Below the pieces are notes generated by a model that was not told the DNA's origin, did no database searches, and saw nothing but the letters and a program-made list of their open reading frames with translations. From Saccharomonospora sp. CUA-673 (lineage in GTDB: Bacteria; Actinomycetota; Actinomycetes; Mycobacteriales; Pseudonocardiaceae): a DNA stretch of 64,000 bases. Shown here piece by piece: positions 1 to 9,318 of this stretch. The translations under genes were made by a program, and so were the position numbers. Position 1 is the stretch's first letter, and each line of letters starts with the position of its first letter. Location of the stretch: assembly GCF_001942305.1 (NCBI RefSeq), contig NZ_MKKE01000001.1, forward strand, positions 62,001 through 126,000. Reading direction: 5' to 3'.

Positions 1-398
1 CAGGCTCGGGCCGTCTGCTCCGGAAGCAAGGGCAGCGTTGCGGACAGCAGGATGGGCCGGGAAGCCCAGAGTGTGCCGAGGATCCAGAGACCGACGATGG
101 CGGTCAGGTAACTCTCGCGGGCCAGCAGCAAGCGGGGATCTCCGGTGACCAGGCCCAGTGCCGTTCCCGCGATGAGGATGGTGAGCGTGAAGACGGCCGG
201 GAGTGTGATCCGGCGTTCGGTGACGAGCCGATAGACGAGTGTGGCCAGGGGTATCGCCCCGCCGAGCAACAGGGCGAGCCACGGGTTCACACCGGCCCAC
301 CGCAGCCCGTAGAACACGGCCAGCGGAGCGGCCGTGTCCAGCAGCAGCAACGCCAGTTGTGCGCGCGGATTCGGCCGAGCCGGCCTCGCCGCTGTCAT
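1..398 (-). CDS. Partial integral membrane protein (VC0807/DUF3159-like)
   Basis: The reading frame starts with ATG at 398 and runs off the left edge of the window, giving about 132 residues. It has a short Arg/Pro-rich start (MTAARPARPNPRAQ) followed by alternating hydrophobic segments, and contains LVTGDPRLLLARES followed by a Trp-containing helix, which resembles the VC0807 family of small multi-helix membrane proteins. Its start overlaps the stop of the TetR gene upstream by four bases (ATGA), so the two are probably translated together and this protein is a likely target of that regulator. No substrate can be inferred. The family call rests on pattern recognition; membrane location is secure. 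Confidence 0.65.
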   Translation of the reverse strand, partial: MTAARPARPNPRAQLALLLLDTAAPLAVFYGLRWAGVNPWLALLLGGAIPLATLVYRLVTERRITLPAVFTLTILIAGTALGLVTGDPRLLLARESYLTAIVGLWILGTLWASRPILLSATLPLLPEQTARA

Positions 399-1024
399 CG
401 CGCGCCGTCTGCGGTGGTGGCCAGATCGAACATGGTGAGCAACTCCCGGGTGTAGGAATCGATGTCGAACTGCGGATCCATCGCGATCTGACCGGACGCG
501 GCGTCGACGGCCGCCCGGATGACCAGAGCCATCGGGCGCGTGGCGAACTCGCGGAACACCCCGGTCTCCTGCCCGCGCCGCAGGATCCCCTCGAGGTGCC
601 GCACGAGACCGTCGGCATCGGCCCCGCCGAAGTGGAGGCTGCCGTCCTTGTCGCGGAAGTTCATGACGATGTCGGTCAGCACCCGCACGTGGGTCGGGTT
701 CTCCCGGATGAAGGTCAGGTTGGCCTCGAGGTATCCGCGGAGCGCCGACGATGCGTCCGGCGCGGCCTCGATCCGTTCGCCGATGAGCCGGCCTGCCCGC
801 GCGTACAGCTCGACGACCACCTGCTCGGTCAGCTCGTCCTTGCCGGCGAAGTGGTACGAGATGACGCCCTTGCTCACCCCGGCACGCTTGGCGATCTCGG
901 CCAGGGACGCCCGCACGTACCCCAGCTCGGACATCGCCTCGATGGCGCACTCCACGATCTGCGCACGTCGCGCCTGCTCCGTGAACGTCCGAGACTGGCC
1001 ACTTGTTCCAACTTCTGACCGCAT
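395..1024 (-). CDS. TetR/AcrR family transcriptional regulator
   Basis: This is a 209-residue one-component regulator. The helix-turn-helix lies at about residues 20-65 (REs of the form RAQIVECAIEAM, then SLAEIAKRAGVSKGVISYHF and GKDEL), and the remaining helices form the ligand pocket. I chose ATG 1024 over a longer frame because the TetR N-terminus begins immediately after it and the extension is Arg-rich shadow sequence. It is the first gene of a two-gene unit with the membrane protein at 398, joined by an ATGA overlap. It probably controls its own operon. The ligand is unknown. Confidence 0.85.
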   Translation of the reverse strand: MRSEVGTSGQSRTFTEQARRAQIVECAIEAMSELGYVRASLAEIAKRAGVSKGVISYHFAGKDELTEQVVVELYARAGRLIGERIEAAPDASSALRGYLEANLTFIRENPTHVRVLTDIVMNFRDKDGSLHFGGADADGLVRHLEGILRRGQETGVFREFATRPMALVIRAAVDAASGQIAMDPQFDIDSYTRELLTMFDLATTADGAR

Positions 1025-1133
1025 GGTCAAACCATAGCACGCACGTACTAACCGCGCTGATACTCGACGCCGGACGAGCCCCCTACCGGTTCCGCCGCAC
1101 GAGCGGCCTGTGCTCACGATCCGGTCGCGGTCG

Positions 1134-1349
1134 TCACGTCTCCCGAAACGAGAGCCCCTTCGCGGCCAACGCCTCCCGCAGAATGCGGATCGCCTTCGGG
1201 CCGACTCCGTGGATCGCCAGGAGTTCGGTCTCGGTGCACGCGCTCACCTTCGCCAGGGAATCGATGCCGGCGGACTGCAACTCCCGCGGTGCGGTCTTAC
1301 CGAGTTCGTTCGGCAGGTCTCCCACCGGCCGGACATCGGGTGTGCTCAA
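1134..1349 (-). CDS. Small helix-hairpin-helix protein
   Basis: A 71-residue protein dominated by a helix-hairpin-helix fold. LPNELGKTAPRELQSAGI is followed by TELLAIHGVGPKAIRILREAL, with the HGVG hairpin at residues 47-50. Such folds bind DNA backbone non-specifically, and similar small actinobacterial proteins are annotated as DNA-binding or RpoA C-terminal-like. The start is TTG at 1349, preceded by GAGTGAGG at suitable spacing; other in-frame starts would add Arg-rich shadow sequence. It lies 38 bases downstream of the SDR gene and may share its transcript. A role in DNA repair or transcription is possible but not shown. Confidence 0.65.
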   Translation of the reverse strand: MSTPDVRPVGDLPNELGKTAPRELQSAGIDSLAKVSACTETELLAIHGVGPKAIRILREALAAKGLSFRET

Positions 1350-1387
1350 CGGTTCCTCACTCTCTCCGCCTGCACGCGGCGGACGGG

Positions 1388-2149
1388 TCAGAGTTGGACG
1401 CCCTTGGTCAGGGCGCCGTCGACGACGAGGTTGGTGCCGGTGATGAAGCTCGCCGCGGGGCTGGCCAGGAAGGTCACGGCCTTGGCGACCTCGTCGGCGG
1501 TGCCCATCCGACCGGTCGGGTTCAGCGACAGGGCGTGGGCGAAGAACTCGGGGTTGTCGGCCTCGGTGTTGGCCCAGATCCCGCCCGGGAAGTACGTGTT
1601 GCCGGGCGAGACGCTGTTGGCGCGGATCGGTTTGTCCGCGAGCTGGTACGCCAGACCCTGCGTGTAGTGCACGAGGGCGGCCTTGACCGTGCCGTAGGGA
1701 CCGGCGGCGAAGTCGATCTCCCGGCCGGACACGCTGGAGATCGTGACGATCGACCCCGCCGCGCTGCGTTCCAGGTACGGCAGCGCGGCGTTCACGGTGC
1801 GCACCGTGTGCATGAGGTCGACGTTGAAGCTGGTCTTCCAGTTCTCCTCGGTGTCGGGGATCGCGAGCGCGCTGACGTTGGCGACGACGATGTCGATGCC
1901 ACCCAGCTCCTCGGCAGCGGCATCCACCCACCGCCGGAGGGCGTCGGCATCGGCGACGTCGACGGCCTGTCCGCTCACGGTGTGCCCCGCGGTGCGCTGT
2001 TGCGTCACGAACTCGTCCACATCGGACCCGGTGCGGGCACACAGCGACACCGCCGCGCCTTCCTCGGCGAGCGTCTGCACCGTCGCGGCACCGATTCCCT
2101 TGGTGCCTCCGGTGACGAGGGCGCGCAGTCCGTTCAGTTGCAGGTCCAT
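1388..2149 (-). CDS. SDR family NAD(P)-dependent oxidoreductase
   Basis: A 253-residue classical short-chain dehydrogenase/reductase. The cofactor motif TGGTKGIG is at residues 13-20, the NNAG-type position reads ANVS at 90-93, the catalytic Ser is at about 139 (TISSVSG), and Tyr152 and Lys156 form YGTVK. The C-terminus ends in the usual ITGTNLVVDGALTKG. The start ATG 2149 has a strong GGAGG site. It follows the acetamidase gene by 56 bases on the same strand. The substrate is not evident; the acetamidase neighbour suggests small-molecule catabolism, which is inference only. Confidence 0.85.
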   Translation of the reverse strand: MDLQLNGLRALVTGGTKGIGAATVQTLAEEGAAVSLCARTGSDVDEFVTQQRTAGHTVSGQAVDVADADALRRWVDAAAEELGGIDIVVANVSALAIPDTEENWKTSFNVDLMHTVRTVNAALPYLERSAAGSIVTISSVSGREIDFAAGPYGTVKAALVHYTQGLAYQLADKPIRANSVSPGNTYFPGGIWANTEADNPEFFAHALSLNPTGRMGTADEVAKAVTFLASPAASFITGTNLVVDGALTKGVQL

Positions 2150-2205
2150 CGGTCCTCCTTCGGTGTCACACCTGAGAATTACGGCGTGCGGATCGCGTCC
2201 GGGCG

Positions 2206-3204
2206 TTACAGCGTCGCGGCGAGGTCGCGCAGTTTGCGGTGCATGCCCTCGTAGGCGTCGGCCGGCGGCAACAGGTTCTTCGCGAGTTTGGTGACGGCGC
2301 TGTAGTTCGCGTCGCACACGTTGGCCAGTGGCGACTCGCTGATCTGGGTGACGAGCTGGTAGCCGTCCATGGCGTCGAGGCCGTACAGCTCACCGAGCCA
2401 GCGGATCATGTCGACCTGGCCGGCGCGCCACGCGTCCTCGAGGGGCCTGCTGGACCCGACGACGGAGAGATAGTCGTCCGATTCGATGCGCGGCCAGGCG
2501 GGTGCGCCACCCTTGATGAGGTCGACCAGGAGCGTGACGTGCATGGCGCCCTCGACGGCGGTGCCGCACGATTCCCCTTCGCCCTGGCGGTAATGCCCGT
2601 CGCCCACGGAGAACAACGCACCGTCCACATTGACCCCGAGGAAACAGGTGACGCCGGGTTTCATCTCCGGGGTGTCCATGTTGCCGCCGAACACGTCGGG
2701 CACGAGGGACGAGCGCACCTCGCCGGCGGCCGGCGCGACGCCGACCGTTCCGAGCATCGGCGCGATGGGCAGTTCGAGCCGCAGATCCGTGGACTGGGCG
2801 ACGAATTCGACGGTGTTGCGGTCGCTGTTGACCTCGTAGATCCACGTCTGCTCGGGCAGCGGTTCCTGCAACGTCGCGGTGCGGTCGGTGCTGGTGAGCG
2901 CGCCGAACAGCGGGATCGTCGTGGAGGCACCCCACCCGCGGGCGGGCGTGAGGTCGACGAGATGCAGCGCGAGCGTGTCGCCGGGTTCGGCGCCCTCGAC
3001 GTGGAACGGCCCGGTCTGCGGGTTGACGAACGGCATGTTCAGCGACGCGCTGGGCAGGTCGGTGACGTCGCGCAGCGTCCCGCAGAACGCGTCCTCGGTC
3101 CACAGCCGCAACAGCGTGCCGGGTTTGATCCGGTGCGACGGCGGCGCACCGCCGAAGGTCCAGACGTACTGCTCCGGTTGGGGCGTGTAGTCGACGACGT
3201 CCAC
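2206..3204 (-). CDS. Acetamidase/formamidase family protein
   Basis: A 332-residue member of the acetamidase/formamidase family, which hydrolyses short aliphatic amides to ammonium and the acid. Family hallmarks are visible: HRIKPGTLLRLWTEDAFCG near residue 25, GPFHVEGAEPGDTLALHL, the FGGNMD segment, and the GDGHYRQGEGESCGTAVE segment that carries metal and active-site residues. The GTG start at 3204 is preceded by AAGGAGG. The gene heads an apparent operon with the SDR and HhH genes. The exact amide is unknown; the fold call is firm. Confidence 0.87.
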   Translation of the reverse strand: MDVVDYTPQPEQYVWTFGGAPPSHRIKPGTLLRLWTEDAFCGTLRDVTDLPSASLNMPFVNPQTGPFHVEGAEPGDTLALHLVDLTPARGWGASTTIPLFGALTSTDRTATLQEPLPEQTWIYEVNSDRNTVEFVAQSTDLRLELPIAPMLGTVGVAPAAGEVRSSLVPDVFGGNMDTPEMKPGVTCFLGVNVDGALFSVGDGHYRQGEGESCGTAVEGAMHVTLLVDLIKGGAPAWPRIESDDYLSVVGSSRPLEDAWRAGQVDMIRWLGELYGLDAMDGYQLVTQISESPLANVCDANYSAVTKLAKNLLPPADAYEGMHRKLRDLAATL

Positions 3205-3348
3205 GAGGCCTCCTTCGGCGGTCCGGTGCAGGGCCTGACTGCATTCCTAACGCACGTTCCGCGCCGGGACCAGGGCCCCGCGCGGCCGTGCGCCGAGCGG
3301 AAACACGACGAAACCCCGGTGTGACGCCAAGTGCGCAAACACCGCAAA

Positions 3349-3389
3349 CACTTAGCCCTTGCGTTAAGTGTCGACGTCGACAATACTTA
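3349..3389. promoter_or_regulatory. Inverted repeats upstream of the ArsR gene
   Basis: CACTTA at 3349-3354 is mirrored by TAAGTG at 3365-3370. The palindrome GTCGACGTCGAC follows, and ATACTTA (3383-3389) repeats the half-site directly before the ArsR start at 3395. This arrangement is typical of an ArsR operator covering its own promoter. Confidence 0.5.
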
Positions 3390-3394
3390 GCCAT

Positions 3395-3769
3395 ATGGCT
3401 CACCATTCGGCGCAGTTGGACGGCGTGTTCGTCGCGCTCGCCGACCCGACCCGGCGTGCCGTCGTGCAACGCCTCGGACTCGGGCCGACGAGCGTCGGTG
3501 ATCTCGCCCGGGAGTTCCCGATGACACTCCCGTCCTTCATGAAGCACGTGCGGACGCTCGAGAAGAGCGGCCTCATCCGCACGATCAAGTCCGGCCGCGT
3601 GCGGACCTGCGTGCTGCAACGCGAACAGCTCGCCCTCCTCGACGGCTGGCTCGCCGAACAGCGCCGCGGCTGGGAGGAACGCACCGACCGGCTCGAACAG
3701 TTCGTCACGTCCATGGAGGACGTGCCGGACGCCGGCAACTCCGGAGAATCGAAGGGGAAACAGTCATGA
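3395..3769 (+). CDS. ArsR family winged-helix regulator
   Basis: A 124-residue ArsR-type regulator. The winged helix covers residues 8-90, with FVALADPTRRAVVQRLGLGP, the recognition helix region SVGDLAREFPMTLPSFMKHV and the wing IRTIKSGRVRTC. No metal-binding CVC motif is present, so it belongs to the group that pairs with SRPBCC (AHSA1-like) proteins rather than to the arsenic sensors. The downstream SRPBCC gene overlaps it by four bases (ATGA). ATG 3395 is chosen because the upstream extension lies in the operator-like palindromes. Autoregulation is likely. Confidence 0.85.
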   Translation: MAHHSAQLDGVFVALADPTRRAVVQRLGLGPTSVGDLAREFPMTLPSFMKHVRTLEKSGLIRTIKSGRVRTCVLQREQLALLDGWLAEQRRGWEERTDRLEQFVTSMEDVPDAGNSGESKGKQS

Positions 3770-4239
3770 ACCACAACCTCGACCACGACCTCACCGTCCA
3801 TCGCATCATCCGTGCCCCACGCGAGACCGTCTGGAACGCCTGGACGAAGCCGGACCAGCTTGCGCAATGGTGGATTCCGGCGCCGATCCGCTGCCGGGTC
3901 GAGCAGCTCGACGTGCAGCCGGGCGGCGCCTTCGTGACGCGCATGAGCGAGGACGGCGGCGAGTTCGTCCCGCACATCGACGGGTGCTTCGTCGCCGTCG
4001 ACGAGCTGGAACGGATCGTGTTCACCAACGCGATCGACAGCTCATGGCGCCCTGCGTTGCCGCAACCGGTCGCACTGACCGCCAGCATCACGTTCGCCGA
4101 CCACCCGGACGGCACGGACTACCGGATCGTCGCCCGGCACGCCAGCCCGGAATCCCGCGTGCTGCACGAGAAACTCGGGTTCGCCGACGGCTGGGGCACA
4201 GTCGCCGACCAGTTGGCTTCGTTCGTCACGGGCCGCTGA
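3766..4239 (+). CDS. SRPBCC (AHSA1/START-like) domain protein
   Basis: A 157-residue protein with a single SRPBCC fold: HRIIRAPRETVWNAWTKPDQLAQWW at the N-terminus, PGGAFVTRM and GCFVAVDELERIVFTNA in the strands, and a C-terminal helix HEKLGFADGWGTVADQLASF. These folds bind small hydrophobic ligands in a cavity. It is translationally coupled to the ArsR gene, a pairing that is widespread in actinobacteria, where the SRPBCC partner may sense or sequester the ligand. A fused version of the same pair lies at 40717-41586. Confidence 0.85.
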   Translation: MNHNLDHDLTVHRIIRAPRETVWNAWTKPDQLAQWWIPAPIRCRVEQLDVQPGGAFVTRMSEDGGEFVPHIDGCFVAVDELERIVFTNAIDSSWRPALPQPVALTASITFADHPDGTDYRIVARHASPESRVLHEKLGFADGWGTVADQLASFVTGR

Positions 4240-4295
4240 GCGGGCTCGGTCCGGACCGATCCGAGCGCCGGCCGTTCGGACCGAGTCGCCCGCTC
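4238..4295. terminator. Bidirectional hairpin between convergent genes
   Basis: GAGCGGGC followed directly by TCGGTCCG (4238-4253) pairs with CGGACCGA (4277-4284) and GCCCGCTC (4288-4295), giving a 16-bp stem with one 3-base bulge. It sits exactly between the convergent SRPBCC and VOC genes, so it probably ends transcription from both sides. There is no strong T tract. Confidence 0.6.
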
Positions 4296-4304
4296 TCGAC
4301 CTGC

Positions 4305-4742
4305 TCAGTCCAAACAGAACTCGTTGCCCTCGGGGTCGGCCATGACGATCCACCCTGCGCCCATCGGCGGTGCCGGCTCGAACCGTTCGAGACGTTTCGC
4401 GCCGAGGCCGATCAGGCGGCGCGCCTCGTCCTCCAGTGCGGCCATCCGTTCGTCACCCTCGAGGCCCGGCGCGGCCCGCACGTCGAGGTGCAGCCGGTTC
4501 TTGCCGGCCTTCTCCTCGGGCACGCGCTGCAGGAAGATGCGCGGACCGTGCCCGTCGGGGTCGACGATCGCGTTCGCGTCGTTCCACCGCTCCTCGGGGA
4601 CGCCCATCGAGGCCAGTGCCTCGTCCCACGTGCCGAATCCGCCGGGCGGATCCATCTGCCGGTACCCGAGGACCTCGATCCAGAACGCACCGAGCGCCTC
4701 CGGGTCGGCCGCGTCGATCGTGACCTGTAGTTCTCGTGCCAT
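4305..4742 (-). CDS. VOC family protein (glyoxalase-like)
   Basis: A 145-residue vicinal oxygen chelate protein. It opens with ARELQVTIDAADPEALGAFWIEVLGY and has a central RIFLQRVPEEKAGKNRLHLDVRA segment and the closing WIVMADPEGNEFCLD typical of the glyoxalase_6 group. ATG 4742 lies two bases beyond the DinB gene stop, so the two form an operon. No substrate is evident; members include antibiotic-binding and dioxygenase-like proteins. Confidence 0.82.
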   Translation of the reverse strand: MARELQVTIDAADPEALGAFWIEVLGYRQMDPPGGFGTWDEALASMGVPEERWNDANAIVDPDGHGPRIFLQRVPEEKAGKNRLHLDVRAAPGLEGDERMAALEDEARRLIGLGAKRLERFEPAPPMGAGWIVMADPEGNEFCLD

Positions 4743-4744
4743 CG

Positions 4745-5335
4745 TCAGCTCCGGTCGGACGCGGTCGCCGGGTGCGCGTACAGATCGCGCAGCAGGGCGA
4801 TCTCGGCGAGGTGGTGGATGAGTTCGCGGTGGATGTGCAGGACGAGCCGGGCCATCGAGCTCTCGGCGAACGGGCCCTCGGCGGGTCCGCACGGCCGCGC
4901 GAGTCCCTCCTCGCCCAGGGCTTCGACGCCGGCGAGCCACGTGGCGTACTCGGCATCGAGCTGACGCAGCGCGTCGTCGGCGGTCTCGGCGTACTCGAAC
5001 TCCTGGTAGTCGGTGGGTGTGCGGCCGAAGTGCGAGGCGTTGCGGATGGCCAGCACGCCCACGATGACGTGCCCGAGCCGCCAGGCGATCGTGGTCACCG
5101 GAGCGGGATCGGGTTCGGGCATGGCGAAGTCGATGGTCATCGCACCCGATCCGCCCTGGATCGGCGCGGTGCCCGTGCCACGGGGACGCACGTTCCAGGC
5201 GCCGGGCGCCGGTTCCCAGAAGTACTCGGCGTCGGTGAGGCCTTCGAGTCGCGGACGTGCCTGCTTGTCCCAGTGCCACGTGAGCTGATCGCGGAGCAGC
5301 GCGTTCCATGTGGTGGCTGTTGTGGTCGCTGTCAT
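4745..5335 (-). CDS. DinB family protein
   Basis: A 196-residue DinB-type four-helix bundle protein. WRLGHVIVGVLAIRNASHFG and LHIHRELIHHLAEIALLRDLY contain the histidines expected for the metal site, and AEYFWEPAPGAWNVRPRG is the usual N-terminal segment. ATG 5335 (MTATTTATTW) is preferred over a longer frame that would run through the operator-like palindromes. It is divergent from the WYL regulator and followed closely by the VOC gene. Some DinB proteins are mycothiol- or bacillithiol-dependent transferases; that role is possible here. Confidence 0.8.
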   Translation of the reverse strand: MTATTTATTWNALLRDQLTWHWDKQARPRLEGLTDAEYFWEPAPGAWNVRPRGTGTAPIQGGSGAMTIDFAMPEPDPAPVTTIAWRLGHVIVGVLAIRNASHFGRTPTDYQEFEYAETADDALRQLDAEYATWLAGVEALGEEGLARPCGPAEGPFAESSMARLVLHIHRELIHHLAEIALLRDLYAHPATASDRS

Positions 5336-5344
5336 ACCCGGCAG

Positions 5345-5380
5345 CATCGCGGACATTGCGGACAGCTGCAGTCCGCGATG
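5345..5380. promoter_or_regulatory. Palindrome in the DinB/WYL divergent promoter
   Basis: CATCGCGGAC (5345-5354) is a perfect 10-bp inverted repeat of GTCCGCGATG (5371-5380), and a further GCGGAC copy at 5358-5363 creates a nested palindrome. A related TGGACATT follows. It lies in the 74-bp gap between the two divergent starts, so it is the best candidate site for the WYL regulator. Confidence 0.55.
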
Positions 5381-5409
5381 CGTGGACATTCTGTGCCACG
5401 ATCGCCGGT

Positions 5410-6378
5410 ATGACCGTCGAGGCGACCACCCAGCGCGTGTTGCGGCTGCTCGAGCTGCTGCAACGTCGTCCCGTGTGGACGGCGTCCGAACTGGCCGCGG
5501 AACTGGGCGTCACCGACCGGTCGGTGCGCCGCGACGTCGAACGGCTGCGCACGCTCGGCTATCCCGTGCACGCCACGGCCGGGGTCGGCGGCGGCTACCA
5601 ACTGGGCGCGGGCACCCGGCTGCCGCCGCTGCTGCTCGACGACGGCGAGGCGATCGCCACCGCCGTGTCCCTGCGGCTGGCCTCCGGTGGCACGGTCGCA
5701 GGCACGGGCGAGGCGGCCGTGCGCGTGCTGGCCAAACTCGACCAGGTCATGCCCCCACGGTTGCGCGCCGAGGTGCGGGCCGTGCACGGAGCCACCGACA
5801 CCCTCGTCGCCCCCGGCGCCGAGGTGGACGCCGAAATCCTGCTGACCATCGCCAGGGCGTGCCGCGACACCGTGCGCGCCCGGTTCGCCTACACGACGCA
5901 ACGCGGCGAACAGCGCGTCCGCACCGTCGAACCCGTGCGCATGGTCGCCACGAGCCGACGCTGGTACCTCATGGCGTGGGACGTCGACCGCGAGGACTGG
6001 CGCACGTTCCGCCTCGACCGGATGCGCGACGCCGAGGCGACCACCTGGCGATTCCGGCCGCGCGAACACCCCGACCCGGTCGCCTACGTGCAACAGTCGG
6101 TGACGTCGTCTCCGTACCGCTACGTCGCGCGCGTCCGCGTGCACGCGTCGGCCGACGAGGTCGCCGAACACGTCCCGCCGCAGGCCGCGCAGATCACCCC
6201 CGAGACCGGCGGACGCTGCCTGTTCGTCGCGGGCGGCGACGACCTCGACTGGCTCGCCCTGCACGTGGCGACGCTGCCGTTCGAGTGCGAGATCCTCGAC
6301 CCACCCGAACTCCGCGCCGCCGCCACCCGCCTGGCCCACAAACTGACCACCATGGCCGCCACCCCGCCGAAGCCGTGA
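5410..6378 (+). CDS. WYL-domain helix-turn-helix transcriptional regulator
   Basis: A 322-residue regulator with an N-terminal DeoR-like HTH_11 domain (residues 5-60; ASELAAELGVTDRSVRRDVERLRTLGYPV, then GGYQLGAG) and a WYL ligand-sensing domain at about 145-225 (VEPVRMVATSRRWYLMAWD), followed by a C-terminal WCX-like extension. ATG 5410 is directly before the HTH; the upstream extension is not protein-like. It is divergent from the DinB-VOC pair, with which it shares a palindromic intergenic region, so it probably regulates that pair. Confidence 0.88.
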   Translation: MTVEATTQRVLRLLELLQRRPVWTASELAAELGVTDRSVRRDVERLRTLGYPVHATAGVGGGYQLGAGTRLPPLLLDDGEAIATAVSLRLASGGTVAGTGEAAVRVLAKLDQVMPPRLRAEVRAVHGATDTLVAPGAEVDAEILLTIARACRDTVRARFAYTTQRGEQRVRTVEPVRMVATSRRWYLMAWDVDREDWRTFRLDRMRDAEATTWRFRPREHPDPVAYVQQSVTSSPYRYVARVRVHASADEVAEHVPPQAAQITPETGGRCLFVAGGDDLDWLALHVATLPFECEILDPPELRAAATRLAHKLTTMAATPPKP

Positions 6379-6393
6379 CGGCCCACGGGAACA

Positions 6394-6812
6394 TCAGGGC
6401 CGTGGCTCGCCTCGGTAGTAGCCGAACGACCAGAGGTTGCCCTCCGGATCACGGATCGTCAGCTCACGATTGCCGTACTCCTGGTCCGCGACATCACGCA
6501 CCATGTCCACGCCCGCCGCGCGCAATCGCTCGTACAACGCGTCGGGGTCGCGGTGACGACGTACATCCCGGCTGTGCCGGGTTCCCGGGACCAGTCGTGC
6601 GCGGGCTGGTACGAACCGAGCATCACGCCACCGCCTTCCGGCCAATCGAGCTGGGCGTGGGCGACCTGGTCCCCGTCGGCGTACACCGCCGTCCTCAGGA
6701 ACCCGACGGTGTCGACGAGGAAATCGATGAGCGCGCCTGCGTCCCTGGCCTGCAGAACGGGCCACACGGTGGCCGCGGGACGGGCGTTCGCGGAGACATT
6801 CGTTGTACTCAT
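6394..6812 (-). pseudogene. VOC family protein, single-base frameshift
   Basis: The first part reads MSTTNVSANARPAATVWPVL and so on to GMYVVTA in one frame. The rest (DPDALYERLRAAGVDMVRD to DPEGNLWSFGYYRG) is in the next frame. Restoring one base at about 6549-6552 gives a normal glyoxalase/PhnB-like protein of about 139 residues. The start at 6812 overlaps the AraC stop (ATGA), so it is the second gene of that unit. The break is a one-base loss; given the other identical breaks in this window it may be a sequencing error rather than a dead gene. Confidence 0.75.
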
Positions 6813-7695
6813 GACGAGAATTCTTCCGCCGGCTGCGCTGCACCCGCTTGGATGTTTCGGCGCTCTTCGGCGAGCCAGCCGGTGGGCGACGTTCCCACGT
6901 ACTGCCGGAAGTCCCGCACCAGGTGCGAATGGTCGGCGTAGCCGCACGCGTAGGCCGTGCCGGCCAGGTCGAGCGCATCACCCGCCCGCACCGCGCGGGT
7001 GATGCGCTGGCGCGCATGCTCGAACCGCATCAACCGCGCCACGGCTTTCGGCGACAGTCCGAACTCGGCGGTGAACACCGACGACAACTGCCGTTCGCTC
7101 AGTTGCACGTGCCTCGCGAGCCCCGCGATCGACCCGGTACCGCGGTGGCGCGCGATCCATCGCCACGCCTCGGCCACCTCGGGCCGTGGACCCTGTCGAC
7201 GCGGCGCGCGGGCCAGCCGGCCCCGCAGATAGTCGTCGACGACGGCGAACCGCTGCCCCCAGTCGCCCAGTTCGCTCAGCCGTTCACGCAGCGACTCGAC
7301 ATCGGGTCCGAGCACGTCGCGCCCATCCACCGACTGCGACGAAGTTCCGCCAACGAGACGCCGAACAGACCGCGGGCCGCCAACGGACGAACGGCCAGTT
7401 GCAATCCGGTCTGCACGCGTGGCTGGGCGAGATACACCGGGCGGGTGTGCAGCCCACCGACCACGACGTGGGTCGCGAACGCGTCGGGTCCCGCCGCCTC
7501 GTCGGCGGTGCTCCCGGTGACGACGGGCTCGTCCAGGGTGAGTACGAACGTGACCGCGGGCGAGGGCACGCCGCGATGCAGCGTAGGAGCAGGCAGCTCG
7601 GAGCGGTACCCGACCGCGGACACCACCGCGTCGGCGGCCAACCGTCGGGCACGGGCGAACTCCCACCCGTGGCCGCCGTGCCCCTGCCCACCCAT
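6809..7695 (-). pseudogene. AraC family regulator, single-base frameshift
   Basis: Two frames together encode a regulator of about 295 residues. The N-terminal part runs from MGGQGHGGHGWEFARARR to LFGVSLAEL, and the C-terminal part from SQSVDGRDVLGPDVESLRERL through GSIAGLARHVQLSERQLSSVF and a second HTH ending SHLVRDFRQYVGTSP, the AraC double helix-turn-helix. One base is missing at about 7336-7344. The gene is coupled by ATGA to the VOC gene, which carries its own break. The N-terminal domain is of unknown ligand. Confidence 0.75.
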
Positions 7696-7793
7696 GGCGC
7701 CAGTATGACCGCGCTCCGACCCAACCGCCCGCCTGCGAAACGTCGTCCCTGGTGCTGGCGTGCACCGGTTCGGGGTTGCGTCCAGTACGCTGA

Positions 7794-9301
<1,508 letters not shown>

Positions 9302-9318
9302 GAACTGGTGGGGCGGGG

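Noticed and set aside
1003-1443. Plus-strand genes across the TetR-HhH region
   Set aside because: Frames are shadows of the minus-strand genes with no start signals or domains.
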